Shown piece after piece: positions 1-10,078 of a stretch of 64,000 bases of DNA. The translations under genes were made by a program, and so were the position numbers. Positions within the stretch are counted from its first letter, which is position 1. Each line of letters starts with the position of its first letter. The notes below the pieces were generated by a model. The model saw nothing but the letters and a program-made list of their open reading frames with translations, was not told the origin of the DNA and searched no databases. This DNA comes from Reticulascus tulasneorum (lineage: Eukaryota; Ascomycota; Sordariomycetes; Glomerellales; Reticulascaceae). The DNA lies in the NCBI GenBank assembly GCA_001557505.1, contig LSAX01000005.1, positions 2,852,001-2,916,000 of the forward strand, given 5' to 3'.

Positions 1-1726
1 CAACCATCAGCCAAACTTGATTTCTATCACCTTTCACGACTTAAAACTCCAGTCTCCCGAACATTAAAAGAGAACATATTGGACTTTATTGAGAATACGA
101 AAAGGCACGCAATTGATCAGGCCGAATTCGTCGCCTCTGCACTCACCCTGGATGCCTATCCCCCTGGGATGCATTGTAAGTTGCGGTCCGTTGTATAAGT
201 CTTCCTCGGGGTACTAATAGTACGTGAAATTAGACTTTCCTCCTGATTCTCTATTTGCAGCCTTTTACGAGGACTCAATTGCTCAGGCCTGTAGGGCTAC
301 AAAGTTACAAAATTTTGACCAACGAGTGAGGAACGCATTCGTAACAATAGCTGGGCAAAACATTGCTTCTAATGCGGCATTCTCTCATGCACGCTTGCGG
401 TTCCTTTCCGACTGTCTATTGCCCTGGTCTGACTATTGCGACAGCACAACGTGTTGGATGTGTCTAACAAGGAGCTCTAGGTATAATCTGAGTTGCCAAC
501 ATCGCCTCTGCAGAGCATGCGTTCTTATTTGCCAGACAGGAGGGCAACAATGGAAGATAGAACTGTCTAATTGCCCTCTCTGTCTAAAGCAAAATTCTAT
601 TATGTTCTCCATGATTCCACCAACGGCAAGTAGCCGAGTACTAAACATGGAGGACTCGTCTCCCGAGAGGACTCTCCAATACCTACGGGCATTGCAAAAG
701 TCTATTGGACTCACAGCGCTATCGGTGCGCGATTGCTTTGATCTGGTCATTGCTTCAAATTCGGGTATGCATCTCAATTCTTGATATCATGAGCCAAATC
801 TTAAAAAAAAGTCAGGTATTTTTTTCGCTGCCACGGTCTTTCTTCAAGGGTGGAAACTGGAGGACTGTAAACATCATTTGGCAAGCCTCACGCGGAACAA
901 AGTATCAAGGAAGGGTAATTTGACCGTCGGCAAAGGACTCACATGGTCAATCAAGGATATCATGTCATTCAATCAAATGAATGCTATTATGGCCGCTAAT
1001 GGCCGTACGTTCTCCAACTTTCTTTCTACTGCTGAAGCGAAACAGTACGTGTTCCTAATTCTTCTGTCTTTCATTTCTAATGATTTTAGGTTTCCTCTTG
1101 ATCAAAGTGAGCTGCCAAACTCTGATATATATATTCTACACAACGGTGCACCACAGAGCATGGCGCTATTGGAGTGCGTCTCGAGCCGGCTAGTTTCAAC
1201 TCTTTTCTACGTAGAGTTAGAGTCTCTCCCAGAGTTTTACCAACCTTCTGAGATGTGTCACCTGATAATACGGTGTCGTTTACCTCCAGGTCCTGCAATG
1301 TTGGATCTAATTGTTAAACTTTCGAATCGTCAAACTCAGCTTTGTTATCGCGAGAACAATGACGCATGGTCTTACACAAATATGATCTCCCAAGAGGACC
1401 TAAAGAGGTGCCAAGGCTGGGAGGATTACTCTAAGCAGATTTGTCTTAAAGTAACATCTAGACGATCCGTCATACATTTGCAAATCACGGACTTGGATGG
1501 AAACACGGAGAGCATCAGCCACTGTCCATATCGCCTCGAAGATATCATCAATGACCAGCAGCTCGATCATGTATTCGGATCTAGTGATCATAGGAAGACA
1601 ACGTCTATTGTTGCGGCGGGTGGAGTGAAGCCATGTGGGACGCTCTCGTATGGCGATGCTAGCAGGACACTTGGCGAGATAGATGCGCTTTGCGATTTTC
1701 TTTTACAACTAGCTCCTTTAAACTGA
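1..1726 (+). CDS. RING/patatin-like phospholipase family protein, 5'-partial, degenerate active site
   Basis: The gene enters from the left edge with an open frame at base 1. Inferred exons are <1-175, 234-764, 816-1044 and 1090-1726, giving 523 residues. The middle carries a RING-like Cys/His cluster (CWMC ... C-x-H-x2-C-x2-C ... CPLC, about bases 454-583). It is followed by the 'FDLV' strand that precedes the nucleophile elbow in fungal patatin-like proteins. That elbow, normally GxSxG, reads A-S-N-S-G across the 765-815 intron, so the first Gly and the catalytic Ser are replaced. No Asp-Gly-Gly/Ala dyad motif is recognisable in the remaining 300 residues, so lipase activity is doubtful. 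The second intron (1045-1089) is a multiple of three without a stop and could be retained. Patatin-like proteins are common Starship cargo. The family call rests on motif order; the missing N terminus may hold other domains. Confidence 0.6.
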
Positions 1727-1806
1727 TTCAAAAAAATATAACCAAGGCTTTAATTGCTATTGTACAATTCCATTACTAATCATACCCATAAATTTGATGA
1801 CATTGT

Positions 1807-2466
1807 TCAATCTTGCAACAACTGATTGGCCAAAAATAAAAGTGTTTTTCTTCGCTCAACCGAGACAGGTTTGGGCTGAATTATTTCATGGCGAGCAGTC
1901 GAGTTTGCGTATGGTGCATCTATGATGGACGACATTGTTTGCAGGGCTGGTGGTGGGCTTACCCTGACCTCCCCATTTGGCGGCAGGAGCAATGACGGCA
2001 TGATGTAGTCATTGCTATCAGGTTGCACATGAACCGTTGAATGTCGGTAGGGCGCGGCGGCTATTGAGGGAGTGCTTGGAAGACTGAAAGGTCCGCTCAT
2101 GCCTGTACTAGCACTAGAAGATGACGAAGAGCTCTCATACGAAAAGTTCGGGGCGCTTCGAGGCTGAGCTGGGATATCGGACATGTTGAGTAGTGATGCA
2201 TGCATTATCCTAGCCCTTTGTTTGACCCTTTCGTAGTTGTGCGGTCCATAAAACTCGGTTACTCGTGCCGGTGAGTTGCGAACATTATTGAAAAGTCCAC
2301 GGCGTGACTCATAAACGATTACATGACCGTTTCTTTGCTTCGTATAGACGAAAATATCTCCACCATGCAACCGACGCCATGTATCCGACTTCTTGAAAAT
2401 GCCGCTCATGCGGTTTACGCAGCCTTGTGGTTCATCTCTGTTCTTTTCAGACCGCATGCGAGACAT
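1807..2466 (-). CDS. Small MADS-box-like (SRF-type) protein
   Basis: Single-exon frame of 219 aa. Residues about 18-55 run from 'NRMSGIFKKSD' through 'LHGGDIFVY' to 'VIVYES'. This resembles the MADS-box core in fungal SRF-like proteins, where a basic helix with a KK pair is followed by 'LCGADIFV' and a beta strand. The rest is low in predicted structure, with a Ser run near residue 115 and Pro-rich stretches, and no second domain. If the assignment is right it would be a DNA-binding regulator. The canonical first half of the basic MADS helix is weak, so the protein may be a degenerate paralogue. It sits between the patatin-like gene and the ferric reductase on the opposite strand, inside the putative Starship. 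Start chosen at the first Met of the frame; an internal Met at residue 20 is an alternative. Confidence 0.45.
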   Translation of the reverse strand: MSRMRSEKNRDEPQGCVNRMSGIFKKSDTWRRLHGGDIFVYTKQRNGHVIVYESRRGLFNNVRNSPARVTEFYGPHNYERVKQRARIMHASLLNMSDIPAQPRSAPNFSYESSSSSSSASTGMSGPFSLPSTPSIAAAPYRHSTVHVQPDSNDYIMPSLLLPPNGEVRVSPPPALQTMSSIIDAPYANSTARHEIIQPKPVSVERRKTLLFLANQLLQD

Positions 2467-2603
2467 GTTAAATCTGGTGCTAACGTAATCAACGAAATAT
2501 GACGAGACCAGGTGAAGATTATGTGCAGATATAAAAGTAGTTGTAACGGGCTTTTGACTAGGTCGATGAGCTTGATGTGTTTTAGACTCGTCAGGCGAGA
2601 CAC

Positions 2604-2875
2604 CGATATTTATACTGATAGATGTGGTTCGACATACCTCGTTAGGCGCTACTTAAGCCAATCAATTTTGAGTGTTGGCTGAGGATGTACGGAGTAGGCG
2701 CCTGCTGAATCCGCCTATAAAGCTAAATAAAAATCTATATTAAGCCGGCGCCTAATGGCCCCACTCTATGGTATGTTTAAATCTCATGGAGGTCCCACCA
2801 CACACCAACAGCACCTATTATTTAATGCTACGAAAACGCTAATACTGTGAGGAATGAGCATCGTTCAACTGCACC
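2604..2875. other. Divergent intergenic region between MADS-like gene and ferric reductase
   Basis: About 270-400 bp separates the two divergent genes. It holds an AT-rich TATA-like stretch near 2717-2735 (tataaagctaaata) and two copies of the palindrome GGCGCC near 2698 and 2749. No coding potential was seen. Confidence 0.3.
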
Positions 2876-4787
2876 ATGGAAGTTCATACTTGGTATCTGT
2901 TTGGGCTTTATGGATTACTCGCATTATTGGTGATACTTTCGGTCACAAGACGATTCATGCCATCCATCGAGGTTTTCCTCGCACGCAGGATTATGTACCC
3001 AATAGCGATCCGGCGACGACAAAATTGGGACAGTGTTACCCGCTGGCAGATTCTCCTCATGGTTCTTTTTTTTGCCTCCAACGCAATAATCCTATGTCAC
3101 CCGTTTTCACCTGTGCCAACCCTTAGACAGGTTGAAAGAAGATCGGCAATGCTGGCAGTTACCAACATGGTGCTGCTCACGATCGGAAAGCGGACAATAC
3201 CTGTCGCTGACTATATCAATATTCCTTCCACAACATATCATTTGGCGCATCATTTCGTTGGCAGAATGGCTATTCTCGAAGCTATAATCCATTCATCACT
3301 CGTTTTTGCGCTTCGTCCCCGCACTGGAGAGTTGATGTGGTCTGGATTGATGGTAAGTACAGAATTCAGGATACGCTCATCATCTGACATTCGAGGCAGG
3401 CGATGCTGGCGGTCGTCGCCATTCTTATCTCATCAGTCTGGGTGTTGCGGAGGTTCGCCGGAGATTATTTTTTAGCTACCCATAATGCGCTCGCGCTGAC
3501 TGCTTTGGTCGGCACTACGTGGCACACCTTCCTGGTCTCGTCCATCCCAAATCGCGTGTTGGTCATGATTCCCGGCACATTTTGGCTTATCGCTGGCGTT
3601 GTACGTATCGTTCGTGCATTCTTCCCAAGGGCTATTGCAGTGGTTATGGATATACAGATGGACTCCAGCGTCGCAGTGGTAACAGTCAGAACAAAACGTC
3701 CGATTCCAGCGTTTCCAGGTTGTTACTTTTACGTGTCATTCCCAGGAACGTTCCCCCTCTTCAGCGGATATCCAATGCAGCCTATGTGGTACCAGAAGGG
3801 CGAACTGAACTCCTCGGAGGGAGTACAAAATATGACCTTCCTCATTTCACGGACCGGGAAGCATTCTAGTCACATTGAGGTCCTACAGAAGGAGCAGTGC
3901 ATTCGGCTTGATGGGCCATATGGACACAATGTTCGACTTGATACATACGAAGAGGCGATTCTTGTTGCCAAGGGGATAGGAATTCTCGGGATACTTTCTT
4001 TTGCTGTCCATCTTTGCGACCGGAAAAATCAAGATAATCGAGTTCGGGGTACGATACGGCGCCTCCTCCAGCAGCAGAGGGAGTACCAGGAAGAATTAGG
4101 GTCTATTCCGAACACTAAGAGAACCACGAAATCTTCCACGAAAAAAAGGGTAAAGGACCTAGAGAGTTCTATTAGAGCCATCGACGAACAGGTTGGATCC
4201 TTGAACAAAATCCCACTATTTCGGGATATTAGTCAGAGAATTGACATTTTGTGGGTATTGGAACATAGATCGCAAGATCAATGGGCTACTACGCTATTCA
4301 AGGTCTTAGAAGAGCTGGATCTCGATCATGTAAGCCGACTTCCGGCCTCACGAGATACAAGAACTGATCTATACAGAGATACCTAGTTGTATGGTTTATT
4401 TATCCAACATCTAATTTCACACCTCCGTTTAAGCAATCGGATTATTGGAAATGTTTATATCCCACTTCGGAGAAAGTAGACTCGGTTTCTCGGATTATAT
4501 CAAAAGTTCGAGAGAAAAATGCGCGCTCAACTGGAAGAATGATAGTAGTTGGTAAGGAATTCTTCCCTGTAGTAATTGACATTCTACTAATATCTCTAGC
4601 TTGTGGTGAAGCCAAATTTACAAACGAAATACGCACAGGAACGATAGAAAGTATGGAATATAACAAATTGATCAACTTTGTAGAGACTGAGTATCGGCCT
4701 AGAGGGTCTAGTCGAGCGATGAGCCGAAAAAAAGGCAATAGGCTAGATTTAGAATCTAGTAAAGGTTCGTCAGATGAGGATGAATAA
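2876..4787 (+). CDS. Ferric-chelate reductase (FRE family) transmembrane flavocytochrome
   Basis: Inferred exons 2876-3352, 3400-4329 and 4377-4787 give 605 aa. The apparent stop at 4384-4386 lies just past the intron that starts GTAAGC and ends ACAG, so it is not a real truncation. N-terminal hydrophobic helices are followed by the two heme-ligating His pairs: an HH-x2-GR motif with H126/H139, and H187/H201. FAD-binding segment: 'FPGCYFYVSFP' region, then 'DGPYG' near residue 345. An NAD-domain motif (IDILWVLEHRSQDQW) is recognisable. The family transfers electrons across the plasma membrane to Fe(III) or Cu(II). Two oddities: a Lys/Gln-rich coiled-coil-like insert (about residues 380-440) splits the NAD domain, and the usual C-terminal CGPxxM-type motif is missing; the tail ends in an acidic SSDEDE. 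A ferric reductase is a typical Starship accessory gene. Confidence 0.8.
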
Positions 4788-5440
4788 TGAGGATGTCACT
4801 TTGATGATTTGGTCGACAACAGTTCATGAATTTACTCAACCTCGCGCTAAAGATAATTAGTTTCCCCTTAACAAATAATTTGGTAAAATAAACCACATAT
4901 TATGTCCGTGAATGAGATCTTGACTATGCCAACTGTATGCGCGCTCATTATTTTTAGCATTATCCCGTCAACAGTGGGGAAGCATCTGGCGGGTAGAGAA
5001 CAGGATTTATGGGCAATAATCTCGCCCTACAACTGGTATCGTTAGGATTCCCGCATTCGAAGTAATCCAGATTATAAGGGCCGTAATGATCCATGCCCTG
5101 TAACAATGATGATGTTGAGGGCTTTTAGTGGCTGCTTGCTTAACTGCAGTGGGGCGAACACATGTCCTAAGGTGAGGCATTCCATTTTGAAACCTGTTAT
5201 CTAAATAAAAATAAATTGTCTACTTAAATTTTGGTTAGTCTTTTTATTTTAATTACAATTTGACTTCTTGGCTTTTAAGTTGAAAAACCACGGCAAAGTT
5301 TAGAAAAGGCATATTTAAATAAGTAACTACTTCTGAGCATAAATACCGCCTCATCTATAGAACCCTTTAGCAAAATATACTAACAGTCAACGAGACTCAC
5401 GTAGCCTACTTAGTGAACAGGTCGTCATTTATCACACACT
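4788..5440. other. AT-rich intergenic region upstream of the BRCT gene
   Basis: About 650 bp with many stops in all frames and AT-rich patches (5190-5340). The last 110 bp hold a TATA-like 'cataaata' at about 5338. No gene, RNA or clear repeat was seen. Confidence 0.4.
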
Positions 5441-6835
5441 ATGGCCAACAAAGCAGCAAAGTCCACAGGTCTTAAAGGCCTGGTTATTACACTATCTGGC
5501 AAGCACCCGGAGAAAAAGAAGACACACAAATCGCTCGAAAAGGCCATCAAAGCTGCAGGTGGTAAATTTGAGCCTAAAGTTACCGAAGGCACTACTCATG
5601 TTGTTGCCAGTCTGACGGCGGCCTCAGAATACCTAGCAAATGTTCAGGCTGCAATAGAACGCGAAATTCCACTCGTTGGATACGAATGGCTCGATATCAC
5701 CTTAAGTTCTAAATCGCCAGAGCCTCTCGATGACTATCTCATCCGATTTCAAGATGAAGAGGGAGAAGGAGAGGGAGAGGGAGAGGGAGAGGGAGAGGGA
5801 GAGGGAGAGGGAGAGGTAGAGGGAGAGGGAGAGGGAGAGGGAGAGGGAGAAGGAGAGGGAGAGGGAGAGGGAGAGGGAGAGGGAAAGGGAGAGGGAGAGG
5901 GAGAGGGAGAGGGAGAGGGAGAGGGAGAGGGAGAGGGAGAGGGAGAAGGAGAAGGAGAAGGAGAAGGAGAAGGAGATGTACAAGGAGAAGGAGAGGGGGA
6001 GGGGGAAAGCGAGGAAGCTGAGGCGATGGTAGTTGACGATGGAGATCCTCCCAAAACATCAAATAATAACGTGGTCAAGTCCCACAAGACAACAAACAAG
6101 GACGGCCAGAAAAAGTCCGCGGACAAGACTGACAAGGAAAAAGGCAACACAGACAAAGCCAATCCTAATAAAGGCAAAGTCCCTAAAGGCTTAAACCCCG
6201 CAAACTCTACAAAGAATCTTGACCCTCTCGACTCAAACAACATCCGTAGCCATTACAAAATAGGTCCACCACTACCTCGGGCTGACAAAACCGCTGATTT
6301 TCGAAAGATCCAGTTAGCTTGTGATCCCGAAGCTGAGACACCAGAGGCAAGGAGAAAACCAGTCACGGGAAACATAGTGGCAACTATCGACAGACGCCAG
6401 CTACTAGTGGCCTTGCCGGGCCTTAACACAACCTATCCTGCCATCGAGAGAGGCTACATAATCAGCGGTGCAGAGTATGCGCTGAGCAAATCGTCATTCA
6501 TTGAGAATGGAGGCCCTGATATAATCCCCAGCAAAAAGCCTTCTCTAAGAGGTATTCAGGCGCATGAGATACAGATCAATCTATGTGCAAGTAACATAAA
6601 TGAGACACGAACCGTTGTTCTTGGCCGTCGAGCAGACAGAGACTACCTAGAAGTCTGGTCACGTTCGACCTTAAATGAGCATTTCGGAGGGCAAAAAGGA
6701 GACCATATTGTCAACGCGAGGAGAAAGCTAGCAGGTCAAGCCTCTTTAGAAATAACAAAACGGAAGAAGGAGATTCCTCAGGAGCTCTGGGATGCGCAGA
6801 AGGAGTGGAAGGAACGGCTGCGACCGAGAAAATGA
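5441..6835 (+). CDS. BRCT-domain protein with long Gly-Glu repeat
   Basis: Single-exon frame of 464 aa. Residues about 8-104 form a BRCT-like fold: 'LVITLSGK' first strand, '[12 protein letters not shown]' helix, 'TTHVVAS' strand and '[10 protein letters not shown]' with the conserved Trp. BRCT domains bind phosphopeptides or DNA ends, commonly in DNA repair. Residues about 106-190 are almost pure Gly-Glu dipeptides encoded by a GAGGGA minisatellite. A Lys/Asn-rich linker follows, then a roughly 200-residue C-terminal domain (from about residue 265) that I do not recognise. It lies between the ferric reductase and the captain. The very acidic repeat next to a basic linker suggests a nucleic-acid or chromatin role, but that is inference. 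Start is the only Met upstream of the BRCT domain. Confidence 0.7.
   Translation: MANKAAKSTGLKGLVITLSGKHPEKKKTHKSLEKAIKAAGGKFEPKVTEGTTHVVASLTAASEYLANVQAAIEREIPLVGYEWLDITLSSKSPEPLDDYLIRFQDEEGEGEGEGEGEGEGEGEGEVEGEGEGEGEGEGEGEGEGEGEGKGEGEGEGEGEGEGEGEGEGEGEGEGEGEGDVQGEGEGEGESEEAEAMVVDDGDPPKTSNNNVVKSHKTTNKDGQKKSADKTDKEKGNTDKANPNKGKVPKGLNPANSTKNLDPLDSNNIRSHYKIGPPLPRADKTADFRKIQLACDPEAETPEARRKPVTGNIVATIDRRQLLVALPGLNTTYPAIERGYIISGAEYALSKSSFIENGGPDIIPSKKPSLRGIQAHEIQINLCASNINETRTVVLGRRADRDYLEVWSRSTLNEHFGGQKGDHIVNARRKLAGQASLEITKRKKEIPQELWDAQKEWKERLRPRK
5758..6007. repeat. GAGGGA hexanucleotide minisatellite inside a coding region
   Basis: About 250 bp of head-to-tail GAGGGA/GAAGGA units encode Gly-Glu repeats, with rare interruptions (a Val near 5817, a Lys near 5884, a short Asp-Val-Gln-Gly break near 5973). 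The reverse strand is open in several frames only because of the repeat. The 3' part uses GAA rather than GAG, so the array has at least two homogenised blocks. Expected to be length-variable between isolates. Confidence 0.95.
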
Positions 6836-7304
6836 GCCGTACTATTGATAAGGGGCGATTGATCAATTTTATCCACATCAACACTGGACAGTTTGGTTTA
6901 GATGATAATTTCCTACGTTTTTATTGGCTTCATTGTGGTAGTACTGGTTAAATGTTGAGCTAAAGTATGATACATAGTAATGATATTTTGATATCGATGT
7001 AATATAGATGTTAGCAAAAGGATTAAGCAGTGATGTAATGTTCCGAACTCCCACTAGGCCCTATCCCCAGTTACCAGAAACAAACTACAACGCTTCTATG
7101 GTGTTAATGACCTAAATATCGACTCGACAGAGGATTCAGCACCTTCTCGCTCAAACGAAGAGCAGTCGAGTGACTTAAGCAGACTGCCTAGGCTGTAGAT
7201 CGTTACGAGAAGTCACATCGTTTGATTATGCTCACGTTGATAGACGTCTCTAGATATATGCTAAAACACCAGCTTGTCTGTAAATCGCTATAGTAGATTT
7301 CTGG
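6836..7304. other. Convergent intergenic region between BRCT gene and captain
   Basis: About 470 bp between the 3' ends of two convergent genes, AT-rich in its first 200 bp. No coding frame, RNA or repeat recognised. Confidence 0.4.
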
Positions 7305-9607
7305 CTAGTCTCTACCAAATTTATAACCATCGAAAATGTTGTAGCCATGCTCTGCTGCGGCATGATTCTGAAAGCCCATCCGTCCCTTAAACACCTTACG
7401 TCTATCCTTGCATTCCCGAACGGGACATTCCACTATGTTGTCTCCTAAAAGATGTGTGGAAATGACATGATCTCTAGTCCGGTACTTCGAACATCGAGTC
7501 CTGGTTCGCTCAGAAAACGGCATTCTCTCGTCCCAGAAGCAGAAGATGCATTGGTTAAGAGCACAGGCGGTTGGAATATCCGATACTGGCGCTTGTGTGG
7601 TGTTGACAGCTGGATATTCTCGTTTCCGCCCGAGAGCAACCATCGTATGCGTCGTGTATAACCTGTGTTTGAGCTTGATCTCTTCGTCCATACCTTCAGC
7701 GCTGGCACATATCAATTCTGAGATTAGTTTTCGCTCTTCAAGGGTGTAATTTCGTTCCCTCTCCATCTTCTTCTGATCCTCAACCTCTAGACCAATTGCG
7801 CCTTGTAGCTGTTTGTTGATCTCAATGGCGTCGATAGTTTTGAAGTATTGGCATCGAGTGTTCATCTTGGCCAGCTTTTTTAAGCTTGCGCCGAGAGATC
7901 GTATCTTGCTCTGAACCGTACTGTACATGTTCGCGAGTGTAGTGTTCTCAATCATGGCTTGTTTGATCGTCCCCGACTCAGTCTTGACTTCATCCCTAAG
8001 AGAGTCTCGTAGCATCACGAGGTCTCTCATGCTGGAATTCGCTCTTGCTTTATCAAGTTCATCTACGCTCGCTTGTAACGGTGCTCTTGGATCTGCGAAC
8101 CGACTCATGTGACCCGCGGCTTTTAGGACGGCCGTATTAGATGGTCGCTTCAGCCTAGCGGCAATTGTATCGCACTGGACTCTTTGGTTGATATATGCCA
8201 TGTACGTGGCAGCATTGGCGTGAGACATGACCTGCTGAAGCTGAGGCTGCGTCGCAACGGCTTGTGGGTAGTTAGCACCGAATTAAGATGGCAAGAGAGC
8301 AGCTGATTCATACCCTCAACATCCTCTCCCGCTCCTCTTCGAAGAGCATAAGGCTTAAGAATCTGCATGAAACCGGTCACCATTCCGATTCTTTGAAGGT
8401 AGTACAAATAGGTACTATAGTGAAGTGCCTCAGTCGCTGAAGTTGAGAGACCACTTCCACTCCGAGTCGGATGTCTGAAGATAGGCTTATTTAGCATCTC
8501 CTCACGCCAATGTAGCTCTAACTGTTGTCGAGGATGCTGGACTCGAAGTTTGTAAAAGTCGTCCACAGATTTGATGTCAGCGAACGCGTTGTCAAGCACT
8601 CCAAGGGTAAGTATGAGCAGGATTGTGTCGAAAATCAAATGATCAACTTCGTAAAATATGAAGGTTTTACTACTTCAAAATTAGATATGCGAAGAGCCAT
8701 AAGAATGGACACATACGGGTTTGGTCTCTTGTCCCATCCTTTCGTAAATCTCAATGTCACTTCCATTATCGGAAGGTCTCTTTCTCCTGAGTGATTCTTT
8801 AGCAGGGCTAGTGTCACGTCCCTATATGAAATGGTCTTGAAATCGTCAACAGCCGGATCCCATTCTGTGGCATAAACACTGGATTCTTTTGGTCCAAAGT
8901 AGCTGTCTGCAATGCTTGCTTTGTTCAACTTCTTGTATACAAGAACTCTAGGTCGACTAGCAGTCCATGCTTGTATTTGAATGAGTGTCGCTAATTGAAT
9001 TCTTTGGCGTTCATCAGGAAAGATTGAAGTATCATCGACCCAGAGAACATAGAGGACACGGTAAATATCATCAATGTCTGCGACTGGCTTCTCTTGCATC
9101 TCAGTCTTGAGTTCGTATGTAATGGTCAGATATCCATTGATATACTATAAATGTTATTAGACGTGAGATGCCATCCTATGGCTCCTTACTTACGTCGTTC
9201 ACTCTTTTTCTCCATTCATTTTTGAAATCATATCCGACAGTGTTGTAATAGACCTGAGTCCAGAATCTCTTATATGCAAACACACTGTTCCTACTTCGCA
9301 GTGTCTTATACTCACGACACAACCACTCCAGGTAGGACATGAGATGACCTTGTTGTGCAGATTTCATGTATTTCTCAGGGTTTTCATTCAAATGACTGGA
9401 ATATCTGCTTGGTGTCAATTTGGATGCCTGTCCTTACTCCCGCTTGACTTACATCGTCCATCGTCTTTTCATGCTATGCATATTCACACGTGTAGAATCG
9501 GCATGTCTACGTTTCACAGCTCCATCCTTGTTAAGAGTATCTGTCCTGGTCTTCCAATACTCAGCAGATTGTTGAGTTCTCTCGGGCAGAAGTTGTTGGC
9601 TAATCAT
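7305..9607 (-). CDS. DUF3435 / FluG-domain tyrosine recombinase (Starship captain-like) with C2H2 fingers
   Basis: Five exons on the minus strand (9607-9453, 9404-9194, 9144-8717, 8669-8314, 8260-7305) splice to an uninterrupted 701 aa. The order matches DUF3435 proteins: an N-terminal core-binding-like region; 'WVDDTSIFPDERQRIQL'; 'TASRP' holding the box-I Arg (R186); the 'ISYRDVTLALL' and 'VTLRFTKG' strands; the 'TFIFYEVDHLIFD' segment; 'LRRG' with the box-II Arg (about residue 374); and 'MSHANAATY' with the His (397) and a candidate nucleophile Tyr (403 or 406). The C terminus has two C2H2-type fingers (CIFC...H...H and CPVREC...H..H). DUF3435 proteins are tyrosine recombinases, and those at Starship edges catalyse element movement. 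The gene reads into an interval with ferric reductase and patatin-like cargo, which supports a captain role. Related solo copies also exist, so activity is unproven. Confidence 0.85.
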
Positions 9608-10078
9608 TGTGTCATCTCATAAAGGGCAAGACAAGAAGCCGTGGTACTATGAGCAACGATATGTGTCAGGTAAGGAAAGGTGACTAGTGGGTCGCCGAAG
9701 GAGAGCAAAAGAGAACGATTAACAGAAAAGAAAAAGAAAATTTATTTAAATGTCCCTAGAACTGACAGCCTGTGCTGAGTCTCTTGACGGTGTTCCATAC
9801 TGTCAACCGTTTGGAAGTAGAACATAATAAATGCTTACCGTTTGGTTGTGGCCCATAAGCGCTGTATCAATTTAAGGATTAAACATTTAAATTGGGCACG
9901 CCGATGTGGGGCGGGCATTAGGTGGGGTGTGGTGATTATGGGAGGCGAGGGGTTGCTATAGTGGCGCGCCTCAACGAGAGTGCAATTTGGACTCTAAAAG
10001 CGGCATTTGATGCACTCCAGATTCAGGAGCAAGGAACCCAAATACTGGTGCCAATTCGCAGTGAACTCTTCTTTTTAG
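9608..10078. other. Captain upstream region and likely element/host junction
   Basis: 470 bp between the captain start and the first preserved AAA ATPase exon. It includes a short direct repeat ACCGTTTGG (9806-9814 and 9837-9845), a GC-rich GGGGCGGGC...GGTGGGG tract (9910-9945) and an AscI-like GGCGCGCC near 9963. An open frame without Met from about 9930 to 10075 could be host or chance. No clear terminal inverted repeat is visible. If region A is a Starship, its 5' terminus and one copy of the target site should be here. Confidence 0.4.

Larger units (their letters stand above)
1..9950. mobile_element. Putative captain-side end of a Starship giant transposon (other end outside window)
   Basis: The interval carries an intact DUF3435 tyrosine recombinase at its right edge, oriented into the interval. 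Behind it lie a BRCT protein, a ferric reductase, a MADS-like protein and a RING/patatin-like protein. Published descriptions of Starships report that the captain is normally the first gene at the 5' end and reads inward, and that ferric reductases and patatin-like proteins are recurrent accessory genes. The right boundary is inferred to lie between the captain start codon (9607) and the first preserved exon of the flanking AAA ATPase (10079). I could not identify terminal repeats or a target-site duplication because the other end is off the window. The gene content is seen in the sequence; the element call is inference. The right edge given here is approximate. Confidence 0.6.

Noticed and set aside
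4330..4386. Premature stop truncating the ferric reductase
   Set aside because: A GTAAGC...ACAG intron (4330-4376) removes the region and restores the conserved C-terminal part.
5702..6243. Long antisense Ser-Pro, Leu-Pro and Ser-Leu repeat frames
   Set aside because: They are the reverse translation of the GAGGGA minisatellite and have no start context or conserved part.
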